A stretch of 46,979 nt of DNA from CAYXDR01 sp046498185 (GTDB taxonomy: Bacteria > Desulfobacterota > DSM-4660 > Desulfatiglandales > Desulfatiglandaceae), in assembly GCA_046498185.1 (NCBI GenBank), contig JAWOBE010000024.1, positions 1 through 46,979 on the forward strand, read 5' to 3'. The position numbers and the translations under genes are program-made. The stretch's first letter is position 1. Each line of letters begins with the position of its first letter. Shown here piece by piece: positions 1 through 6,983 of this stretch. A model generated the notes under the pieces. The model saw only the letters and a program-made list of their open reading frames with translations, had not been told where the DNA came from and did no database searches.

Positions 1-800
1 ATTCCGAGTGCCTTCAAGGCACGGATGCCGCCTATCCCCAGCACTATTTCCTGGCGAAGCCGCATTTCGCGGTTTCCCCCGTAAAGCTGAGCGGTGGTGG
101 TCCTGAAATCCGGTGGGTTTTCTGTGACGTTGGTGTCGAGCATGTAAAGGTTTACACGACCGACCTGGATGCGCCATATTGAAACGGCCACCGGAGAACC
201 TTTGAAATCCACGTAAATTTTCATCGGGGCGCCTTGTGCATCAACAATTTGTTCGACGGGCATCGTGGAGAAATCATTCAGGGGGTAGGTTTCCATCTGC
301 CAACCGTCAGATGTGAGGTATTGGCTGAAATAGCCTTTCTGGTAAAGCAGGCCCACTCCCACCAGCGGTATGTTCAGGTCGCTGGCCGATTTTAGGTGGT
401 CACCGGCAAGAACGCCAAGCCCTCCGGAATAAATCGGGAGACATTCCGCCAACCCGAATTCAGCTGAAAAATAAGCGACTTGAACCGGTGTTTTTCCGCA
501 GTGAGCATCGACCTGAATCCGCGGCTTGGACATATATCTGGAAAAGTCTTCATAGACCCTGTCCATCTGGGCCAAAAAACCCGATTCCCCGGCGAGTTCC
601 ACAAGCCTGCGTTGATCCGTCAGGCCCAGCATGAGTACCGGGTTGTGTCTGCATTCACGCCAGAGGCCGGCATCGATTCGTTTGAAAAGATCCCTGATCT
701 CCTCCCTCCAGCTGAACAGCAGATTACCAGCAAGGTGACGCAGGGGTTCCAGCCTTGAAGGTAGATCGGGGATCACATTGAATGAGGCCTTTGCTTTCAT
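1..800 (-). CDS. glgP: Alpha-glucan phosphorylase (glycogen/maltodextrin phosphorylase), N-terminal part
   Basis: The gene runs off the left edge, so only about 266 N-terminal residues are visible. It starts at the ATG at 800 (MKAKASFNVIPDLP), 15 bp after the glgC stop, so the two are probably co-transcribed. The protein begins with the N-terminal domain typical of long bacterial alpha-glucan phosphorylases (DUF3417 type, about residues 10-115, with NLLFSWREEIRDLFKRID), followed by the phosphorylase core entry with VAYFSAEFGLAECLPIYSGG and GVLAGDHLKSASDL. The family phosphorolyses alpha-1,4-glucan to glucose-1-phosphate in the cytoplasm, using pyridoxal phosphate; the PLP lysine lies beyond the window. 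No stop codon or frameshift interrupts the visible part. Confidence 0.93.
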   Translation of the reverse strand, partial: MKAKASFNVIPDLPSRLEPLRHLAGNLLFSWREEIRDLFKRIDAGLWRECRHNPVLMLGLTDQRRLVELAGESGFLAQMDRVYEDFSRYMSKPRIQVDAHCGKTPVQVAYFSAEFGLAECLPIYSGGLGVLAGDHLKSASDLNIPLVGVGLLYQKGYFSQYLTSDGWQMETYPLNDFSTMPVEQIVDAQGAPMKIYVDFKGSPVAVSIWRIQVGRVNLYMLDTNVTENPPDFRTTTAQLYGGNREMRLRQEIVLGIGGIRALKALG

Positions 801-815
801 CTTCCGTACTCCGAA

Positions 816-2090
816 TCAATTGCCCGGAAAATCATCCCGTGTGACAACGGTTATTCCCCGTGAAGTTATCTTGAAACGTTTTCTGTCCCGCGCCGGGCTG
901 ACACCGATTTCTTCACCGGCAGGGATTCGCGTTCCTTCGCCGATGATAGATTTTTTAATTTTGGCTTTTCGGCCTATTACGACATTTTCCATGACCACGG
1001 ATTCCTCAACACTCGCCCAGCTCTGAACAAATACATTATAGGAAAGAACGCTGTTGCTGACAAATGCACCGCTGATAATTGAGCCGTGGGCCACAAGGGA
1101 GTCGAGCGCACGGCCGGCACGCACATTGGCCCCTGTTTCCTGTGCAAAAACACTTTTAACCGGGGGATATTGCCGCTGGAAGGTTCTGAGCGGCCACCGT
1201 TTTCCATAAAGGTTGAAATAGGGGTCCACACCGGTCAGGTCCATGTTCGCGTTCCAGTAGGAATCGAGCGTGCCCACATCCCTCCAGTACCCGCCGTCCC
1301 GCGCCGGTTCGATGGAGGTCGTGCGTTTACCGTCGGCATCTATTCGGGTGACTTCTTCTTTGATTCGATTTTTCATCCGGTATGGATACGCAATCACCCG
1401 GTGGCTTTTCAGTATCGAAGGTAGAATATCTTTGCCGAAATCGGAGAGATCATTTCTGTTGAGCAGGTCCATAAGGACTTCCGTCTTGAAAAGATATATT
1501 CCCATCGAAGCCAGCACGCGGGTGGAATCGCCCGGGATAGTCTCCGGGGAATGTGGTTTTTCCTGGAATCCGCAAACTTTGAAGTCCTTGTCCACCTGGA
1601 CGATACCGAATTCCCTGGAGGTTTCCTTACCCATTTCTATAACCGCAATTGAAACGTCGGCGTCATTTTCCACATGATAATTCTTGAATAAGGAATAGTC
1701 CATTTTATAGACATGGTCACCGGACAACACCAGCACGTGCTCGGGCCGGGTTTGCTCTACGAGGTATATATTTTGCCTTATCGAGTCAGCGGTTCCTTGA
1801 TACCATCTTTCTCCGGCCATCATCTGCGGGGGAGCGATCTTCAAAAAATGACCCAGCGCGCCGCTGAAGATGTTCCATCCCCCTTCGAGGTGCTGCATCA
1901 GGGTCTGGGACTTGTATTGCGGAAGAACGATTATTTTGTATACTTCCGAATTGATACAGTTGGAAAGGACCAGATCTATCAGCAGATAAATTCCCCCAAA
2001 GGGAATCGCCGGTTTCGAGCGATCCCGGGTTAAAGGCATGAGGCGTTCTCCTTTGCCTCCCGCCATGACGACAGCCACAACATTTTTCAT
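816..2090 (-). CDS. glgC: Glucose-1-phosphate adenylyltransferase (ADP-glucose pyrophosphorylase)
   Basis: This 424-residue protein makes ADP-glucose from ATP and glucose-1-phosphate, the committed step of bacterial glycogen synthesis. The N-terminal nucleotidyltransferase loop is clear (VVMAGGKGERLMPLTRDRSKPA), as are the WYQGTADSI motif and the LVLSGDHVYKMDY metal/sugar site. The C-terminal third carries the hexapeptide-like left-handed beta-helix region (GSIISGAFVSNSVLSYNV, SVVMENVVIGRKAKI). Length is normal. The usual FGGKxRIIDFxLSN stretch reads FGGIYLLIDLVLSN, a mild divergence that may affect effector binding. The start ATG at 2090 follows AGAGG at good spacing. It lies 42 bp after corA and 15 bp before glgP. 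No glycogen synthase is present in the window. Confidence 0.95.
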   Translation of the reverse strand: MKNVVAVVMAGGKGERLMPLTRDRSKPAIPFGGIYLLIDLVLSNCINSEVYKIIVLPQYKSQTLMQHLEGGWNIFSGALGHFLKIAPPQMMAGERWYQGTADSIRQNIYLVEQTRPEHVLVLSGDHVYKMDYSLFKNYHVENDADVSIAVIEMGKETSREFGIVQVDKDFKVCGFQEKPHSPETIPGDSTRVLASMGIYLFKTEVLMDLLNRNDLSDFGKDILPSILKSHRVIAYPYRMKNRIKEEVTRIDADGKRTTSIEPARDGGYWRDVGTLDSYWNANMDLTGVDPYFNLYGKRWPLRTFQRQYPPVKSVFAQETGANVRAGRALDSLVAHGSIISGAFVSNSVLSYNVFVQSWASVEESVVMENVVIGRKAKIKKSIIGEGTRIPAGEEIGVSPARDRKRFKITSRGITVVTRDDFPGN

Positions 2091-2132
2091 TTCGGACCTC
2101 TTAATGAATTTTACGTAATTGTAAAACCGCGA

Positions 2133-3200
2133 TCAAAGCCAGTGTTTCCTTTTAAACATGATAAGCATCACCAGGCCCAAGCCCAGCATAACCAGCATGA
2201 CTGCAGGGTACCCCCACCACCATTTCAACTCCGGCATATTTTCGAAATTCATTCCGTAGATTCCGGCTATAAAAGTGAGAGGTATGAAGATGGTGGCGAT
2301 TATGGTCAAAACTTTCATGACCTCGTTCATCTTGTTGCTGACGCTGGAAAGATAGATGTCAAGCGTTCCTGCCAGCATGTCTCTGAAGGCTTCGATTCCG
2401 TCTATAATTTGGATGGTGTGGTCGTAGACATCACGGATATATAAGACCACTTCCTGCGTGATCAAGGAACTGCCGCCCCGTTCCATTGTTGAGAGTGTTT
2501 CCCTAAGCGGCCAAACGGATCTTCGCAGGAAAATCATATCCCGCTTGGCACCCTGAATGGTTCCCAACGTGGCCGGAGTCGGCGAGGCTAAAACCTCTTC
2601 CTGCAAGGCTTCCACCTTTTCACCGTAGTATTCGAGAATCGTGAAATACTGATCCACGATCGAGTCCATCAGTGCATAGGCAAGATAATCGCTGCCGGAA
2701 TTCCGCATCTTTCGGCTTTTTCCCTTGAATATCCGTTTACGAACCGGGTCGAAGACATCGGCTGCAGTTTCCTGGAACGATAATACATAATTTTCACCGA
2801 CGATAAGGCTAACTTGTTCCGCGAGCACCTGTTCCCGTTCCTGAGCGTACATGAGCATTTTCAAAACTATGAACAGATATCGATCGTGGTCTTCGATCTT
2901 GGGGCGCTGCCCGGCGTGAACAATGTCTTCGAGGACAAGAGGATGGATTTCAAAAATACCGCCGAGGGTTTCAACTATTTTCAAATCGTGGATACCTGTT
3001 ACATTTATCCAGGCAACCTCGTTCGAAACGGCATGCAGTTTACATTCATCCGGAGAAATGTCTTCAAAAATTTCGACATCCTGCTGGTTATACCTTATCA
3101 ATGAAATTTTGACTTTTTCGGTGCGTTTTTCACCGACGTGAATCATCGTACCGGGCGGAAGGCCGGCCTTCAATGAGCTGTGTTTTGTCAACTCATGCAT
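2133..3200 (-). CDS. corA: CorA-family magnesium/cobalt transporter
   Basis: A 355-residue protein with the CorA layout: a large soluble N-terminal domain with a long helical segment (about residues 200-290), then two C-terminal membrane helices joined by the signature YGMNFENMPE (GMN at about 316-318), and a basic tail (FKRKHWL). CorA proteins form homopentameric inner-membrane channels for Mg2+ (also Co2+/Ni2+). The start ATG at 3200 lies inside the 3' end of the upstream acdB gene (8-bp overlap), so translation is probably coupled. Position in a run of co-directional genes (acdA, acdB, corA, glgC, glgP) suggests co-transcription; a direct functional link is not evident. Confidence 0.95.
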   Translation of the reverse strand: MHELTKHSSLKAGLPPGTMIHVGEKRTEKVKISLIRYNQQDVEIFEDISPDECKLHAVSNEVAWINVTGIHDLKIVETLGGIFEIHPLVLEDIVHAGQRPKIEDHDRYLFIVLKMLMYAQEREQVLAEQVSLIVGENYVLSFQETAADVFDPVRKRIFKGKSRKMRNSGSDYLAYALMDSIVDQYFTILEYYGEKVEALQEEVLASPTPATLGTIQGAKRDMIFLRRSVWPLRETLSTMERGGSSLITQEVVLYIRDVYDHTIQIIDGIEAFRDMLAGTLDIYLSSVSNKMNEVMKVLTIIATIFIPLTFIAGIYGMNFENMPELKWWWGYPAVMLVMLGLGLVMLIMFKRKHWL

Positions 3201-3906
3201 CGCGTTGTTCCCTGTGTTCCAACTTTTCGTCAGATTTAAGGATTATCCGTGCGTCGGCTACCGTGCATCCCTCGGTGCCGCACATAAGCGGATTTATATC
3301 GATAGAATCAAAAAGATTTCCCAGGGCGATTTCAAATTCTGAAAACTGAGCGACGGTCTGGATCAATGCCTCAATATCAACAGGAGGCGCACCGCGGAAG
3401 CCTTCGAGCAGCGGCCGGGCCTTTAGTTCCTGCAGCATGCTCCTTGCCGTTTCTTTTTCGATGGGTGCCATCCTCATCGTCGAATCCCGATATATCTCGA
3501 CGCCTGTGCCCCCGAAGCCCAGAAGAACGACAGGCCCGAACTGGAAGTCATTGACGGCCCCGAGGATGAGTTCGATCCCGGGAGCCGTTTCTTCAACGAG
3601 CACCCCGACGGCTCCTTCTATTGCATGCAGCCTCGAGAATTCTTTTTTAAGGGTTTCTTCATCGGTTATGCATGTTACAACCCCCCGAAATTCGGACTTG
3701 TGCACCACCTTCGGCGACACCACTTTCATAACCACCGGGCCGCCGTTTTCTGCAAGAAAGGCCGCAGCACGTTCGGAATCAGATGTCATTATCCCACGGG
3801 GGATGGTAAGCCCGGCGGAAGAAAGCAGGCGCTTTGAATCAGGCTCCAGGACCCATCCCTGTGAAGCGGAGCGCTCCAGGATATTTTTTTCCGTTTCGTT
3901 CAACAC
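3193..3906 (-). CDS. acdB: Acetyl-CoA synthetase (ADP-forming) beta subunit, ATP-grasp
   Basis: A protein of about 237 residues matching the separate beta subunit of archaeal-type ADP-forming acyl-CoA synthetases (acyl-CoA + ADP + Pi to acid + ATP + CoA). It is an ATP-grasp_5 domain: an N-terminal DSKRLLSSAGLTIPRG segment, VVMKVVSPKVVHKSEFRGVV carrying the conserved histidine that relays phosphate, ILGAVNDFQFGPVVLLGFGGTGVE, and the C-terminal DINPLMCG. The reading frame opens at a GTG at 3915, but that GTG abuts the Shine-Dalgarno GGAGG; the next GTG at 3906, eight bases after it, is a better start. The gene overlaps the end of acdA, as expected for an obligate two-subunit complex. Substrate range (acetyl versus branched or aryl) cannot be read from sequence. 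Confidence 0.9.
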   Translation of the reverse strand: MLNETEKNILERSASQGWVLEPDSKRLLSSAGLTIPRGIMTSDSERAAAFLAENGGPVVMKVVSPKVVHKSEFRGVVTCITDEETLKKEFSRLHAIEGAVGVLVEETAPGIELILGAVNDFQFGPVVLLGFGGTGVEIYRDSTMRMAPIEKETARSMLQELKARPLLEGFRGAPPVDIEALIQTVAQFSEFEIALGNLFDSIDINPLMCGTEGCTVADARIILKSDEKLEHREQRDA

Positions 3907-5267
3907 GGCTTGCACCTCCTGAGGGCTTCGGCCATTAAAACAGCACCTTTGATCGAAAAAGACACCGGCACGTGGTTAAGTTCGAAACCTTCTATCATCA
4001 TCCCGTATTTTTCGACATGGGGAACATAGGCAACAAGAGGTTTTTTGTATTTGGCATAAAGGTTGCTCAACCGTGCACCAAGATCTGACGTCATTCCGGG
4101 AAGGTATGGCAGCAGCAATATCAGCACGCAGTCGATATCCGGCGAAAGGCAAAGGGCCTTCGCCGCTTCCTCGAAGTCGTCATCCACTGCACTGCCGGTG
4201 AGATCCACCGGATTTTCCAGCGAAGCGATTGCCTTGATGCTTTCTGAGAGCGTTTCGGCGAGTTTTTCCTTTGCTTTGCCGGGCAGCTGCGGAACATCCA
4301 GCCCCATCTCCGAGCATAAATCTACAGCCAAGGCACCGTGGCCCCCGCTGCCGGTGATGATTCCCAGCCTGCCTTCTATGGAATCGCGATAACAGCCAAG
4401 CGCTTCACAGAAAGCTACCAGCTCGAATTCAGTGAGCGCTTCCACGATGCCGAACTGAGCCATGACCTTGGAGAATACCTGGTAATCCCCGGCAAGGGAA
4501 GCCGTATGGCTGCTGACCGCGCGGCTTCCACCCGGGCTTTTTCCGGCTTTGAGTATAACGACCGGTTTGGGACTTTGCGCAGCGGCCTCGACAAACCTAC
4601 GGCCTTCGCCTTTGCCGAATCCTTCGACGTAATAGGCGATGACTTCGGTTTTGGGATCGTCGATGAGATACTGTAAAACTTCAATTTCCCCGACGCAGGC
4701 CTTGTTCCCGATACTTACCGCAAGGGACAGCCCTACACCTTCCATCGCGAACTTCACCATTTGGTCGACAAGAACGCCTCCACTCTGGCTGACCATTGCG
4801 ACATTTCCCGCCTCGGGGCGCACCATCCGCTCGCTTGGAAGGAAAAAACTGTCCACCACCGACGGCCTGTAGAGCCCGAGACAGTTGGGGCCTATAAGCG
4901 GAAAATCCGCGGCAAGGGCCATTTTGCGGAGTTCATCCTGAAGATCGGAACGCCCGGATTCCGCGAATCCTCCTGATATAACCGCGGCTCCACCGACACC
5001 GGATTCTATGCACTGCGCGATCGTTTCGGGAACATGCTCGGCCCTGACCGCAATAACGGCCAGGTCCACGGGCTCCTGGATTTCGGTAATATTTTTAAAA
5101 ACCCGTTCACCCTGCAATACGCCGCCTCTGGGGTTGATCGGATATACCTTCACCGGATAGCGCAGGCGGTTCTTATGGTAAATCACGTTGGCCGGGTGCC
5201 GGTCGTTAACGAGCGAAACGCCTGCGACAGCCATGGTAGCGGGCTCGAAAACCCTGTTGAAATCCAT
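3900..5267 (-). CDS. acdA: Acetyl-CoA synthetase (ADP-forming) alpha subunit
   Basis: About 455 residues, the usual length of a free-standing alpha subunit. Order: a CoA-binding Rossmann domain (ATMAVAGVS near the N-terminus, then VYPINPRG and DLAVIAVRAEHV), GPNCLGLYRP, a ligase domain with MVSQSGGVLVDQM, and the SSHTASLAGDYQVF segment whose histidine (about residue 254) is the phosphorylated residue in this family. It forms the CoA- and acyl-handling half of the complex with AcdB. Two in-frame ATGs are possible; the AGAGGGG ribosome site directly abuts the first (5273) and is six bases from the second (5267), so 5267 is preferred. The enzyme gives ATP by substrate-level phosphorylation, typical of peptide- or syntrophy-based anaerobic metabolism. 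Confidence 0.9.
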   Translation of the reverse strand: MDFNRVFEPATMAVAGVSLVNDRHPANVIYHKNRLRYPVKVYPINPRGGVLQGERVFKNITEIQEPVDLAVIAVRAEHVPETIAQCIESGVGGAAVISGGFAESGRSDLQDELRKMALAADFPLIGPNCLGLYRPSVVDSFFLPSERMVRPEAGNVAMVSQSGGVLVDQMVKFAMEGVGLSLAVSIGNKACVGEIEVLQYLIDDPKTEVIAYYVEGFGKGEGRRFVEAAAQSPKPVVILKAGKSPGGSRAVSSHTASLAGDYQVFSKVMAQFGIVEALTEFELVAFCEALGCYRDSIEGRLGIITGSGGHGALAVDLCSEMGLDVPQLPGKAKEKLAETLSESIKAIASLENPVDLTGSAVDDDFEEAAKALCLSPDIDCVLILLLPYLPGMTSDLGARLSNLYAKYKKPLVAYVPHVEKYGMMIEGFELNHVPVSFSIKGAVLMAEALRRCKPC

Positions 5268-5358
5268 ATTCATCCCCTCTGTAATAAAATGCTCTCAGCC
5301 GGCATGGAGTGTAAAACCACCGGCGACAAGCGTTTTTGTGAGACGGTGGAAGTGTTCA

Positions 5359-6618
5359 TCAGACTATAAAAGGCTTTTCCTGGCTCTTTCCGTTCCATAC
5401 GCGGAGCAGGTAATCTTTTTGCTGCTCGAATTTCATCGCTTGTTCTTCCACCAGGTTTTCGGCTTCCGCAGAATTCATGCTCCAGCTCTGCAGGACAAAA
5501 GAGGCCACCCTGGCGAAATAAAGAGGTGTCACCATGTCTATAAGCTGCATTCGGTTCATTTGCCACGCATGGTAAGTTGCGGCCAGCTCGTAGAGGATCT
5601 GGACCCAGGTTTCGGTTGGGAAATGGAAATTCCTGGAATCCATTTCAGCGCACCGGCTGATTTCAGCAAAGCATTCTTTGCAGAATATTTGCTTCCATAA
5701 TGCGGAAAACTGGCTGTAGCCGGTTCGGAATTTTTCTATCATACCATCCGGATCGACCTTTACGGGTTCGGGTTCCAATTCCCCGTCGAAACCGAATATT
5801 TCTACAGGCTCGCTCCCCTCGATCTTTTTCCAGTAGGCCTCATGGCGTTCCATAAGATAAAAGAACGTCCACAAAACTTGGCGGAACATGGGCCCCAGGT
5901 GTTTACCCGGATCCTTCGCGTCGTGAATTTTGACCCCGAGATTTGACTGACAGATTCGAAAGCCCTGGGTGACAGCGCTTATGGTCATCCAGATATCTAT
6001 TCCGAAACGGGCCACTTCGGTATCCCATACATCTTGATTTGCGTAGAACTTAGCGGCGTCGCTGGAGATGGCAAAATCTCCACCGATCGGCTGGCGGATT
6101 CTTTTGCCATATAATGCCCGGGTCAGATTGTATACGATGTTGTTCGTGATTGTCCCATCATATTTATGCCTTACGTAAACCGGTGCTACGAACTGGTAGC
6201 CCTGTTCGAGCACCGGGTCCATCAAATATTTCACCCAGTCCGGCGTTATGCTTCTCAGATCTGCGTCCACCATTGCGCATACCTTTACGCTGAGCCGGTC
6301 GGCGGCTTCAAAAAGGCACCTGAGTGCACTGCCTTTTCCTGCGGGACCCCGGTAGATCGTGATCAATTTTTCCTGCCATGGCTTTATTTCAAACTCTTTA
6401 GCTACTTCCCGGCTGTCATCGGTGGAGCCTCCGTCGGAAATCAAGATCACGGAACGTTTATTGCCGAAGTGAGCTGCAAGCCCATGGCTCACCATTTGGA
6501 TAACATGAGTGATGGTCTTTTCATTATTGTAACAAGGGATACCCACCAGGATGTCGGCGGATTCTATCTCTTCCATCCGCTTTGCAGCGTATCCCCTGAG
6601 TGCGGTATTATATCGCAT
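5359..6618 (-). CDS. GT-A family glycosyltransferase, GpgS/mannosylglycerate-synthase-like
   Basis: A 419-residue GT-A glycosyltransferase. The N-terminal domain has the nucleotide-sugar fold: ILVGIPCYNNEKTI, LISDGGSTDD, the GPAGKGSALR loop (about 91-100), the metal-binding VDADLRS (DAD at about 118-120) and RQPIGGDFAIS (about 175-185). The GKGxAL loop plus QPxGGxF pairing is characteristic of glucosyl-3-phosphoglycerate synthases and related enzymes using NDP-glucose. A helical C-terminal part (about 250-419) has no recognised function. The start ATG at 6618 follows GGAGGA. Its gene lies 91 bp upstream of the chosen acdA start in the same direction. Substrate assignment is inference; it may instead glycosylate another acceptor. 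Confidence 0.7.
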   Translation of the reverse strand: MRYNTALRGYAAKRMEEIESADILVGIPCYNNEKTITHVIQMVSHGLAAHFGNKRSVILISDGGSTDDSREVAKEFEIKPWQEKLITIYRGPAGKGSALRCLFEAADRLSVKVCAMVDADLRSITPDWVKYLMDPVLEQGYQFVAPVYVRHKYDGTITNNIVYNLTRALYGKRIRQPIGGDFAISSDAAKFYANQDVWDTEVARFGIDIWMTISAVTQGFRICQSNLGVKIHDAKDPGKHLGPMFRQVLWTFFYLMERHEAYWKKIEGSEPVEIFGFDGELEPEPVKVDPDGMIEKFRTGYSQFSALWKQIFCKECFAEISRCAEMDSRNFHFPTETWVQILYELAATYHAWQMNRMQLIDMVTPLYFARVASFVLQSWSMNSAEAENLVEEQAMKFEQQKDYLLRVWNGKSQEKPFIV

Positions 6619-6661
6619 GCTTTTGACTTCCTCCGAGTCGACGTTGTTCTTTTATTTTTTT

Positions 6662-6690
6662 ATCATAATTTCATAAAGTTGGCAACACAA
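6662..6690 (-). promoter_or_regulatory. Possible sigma-70-type promoter for the glycosyltransferase
   Basis: Read on the minus strand: TTGTGT, 17 bases, TATGAT, about 45 bp upstream of the ATG at 6618. The -10 box is good (five of six), the -35 box is weak. Confidence 0.3.
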
Positions 6691-6779
6691 TACAAGAACA
6701 TGCGTAATCACTGTCATTGCCCTTTGAAAGGATCGCAAATAATGGTTATGATACCATAAACGTTCCAAGATTTGGCTTT

Positions 6780-6855
6780 TGTGGGAGCGGATTGTATCCG
6801 CGATTTTATTGCCCTGAAGTTGCGTGTATAATCGCGCTTAAAAAGAGCTCCCACA
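6780..6855. repeat. REPIN-like pair of inverted REP sequences
   Basis: The left half reads TGTGGGAGC, 10 bases, CGCGATT (6780-6805). The right half is its reverse complement (6830-6855), again with exactly 10 bases between the two conserved blocks, and 24 bases separate the halves. The left half also contains an internal hairpin (GCGGAT-TGT-ATCCGC). The conserved blocks resemble the GTGGGAGCGG...CCGCGA type of repetitive extragenic palindromes mobilised by RAYT (REP-associated tyrosine) transposases. No RAYT gene lies in the window, so this would be a non-autonomous copy. Confidence 0.75.
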
Positions 6856-6906
6856 GGTATCGGACATTTAATCGCTATCGGGATCGATCTTTGATTCCGT
6901 GGCTCC

Positions 6907-6980
6907 TTCGACCCCGATACTGAATCCGATACTGAAGCCGACAAGGCAAGGATTGCACTTTTTACGATTTCATCAGGGTT
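6907..6980 (+). repeat. Dispersed two-part intergenic repeat, copy 1
   Basis: The first block TTCGACCCCGATAC is at 6907-6920. The second block is a 24-base segment at 6957-6980 starting ACTTTTTACGATTTCAT. Both recur in the same order and strand at 15330-15393, with only one base different in the second block. Between them are CGATAC/CGATCC-like hexamers of variable number. The element ends four bases before the tamA start codon. Confidence 0.65.
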
Positions 6981-6983
6981 CAT

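Larger units (their letters stand above)
6619..6983. other. Intergenic region with divergent gene starts, inverted repeat pair and dispersed repeat
   Basis: This 365-bp gap separates the minus-strand glycosyltransferase from plus-strand tamA. It holds a possible minus-strand promoter (6662-6690), a small hairpin ATGGT-TATGAT-ACCAT near 6742, a REPIN-like element (6780-6855), and a repeat (6907-6980) that recurs at 15330-15393. No open frame with a credible ribosome site was seen. Confidence 0.7.
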
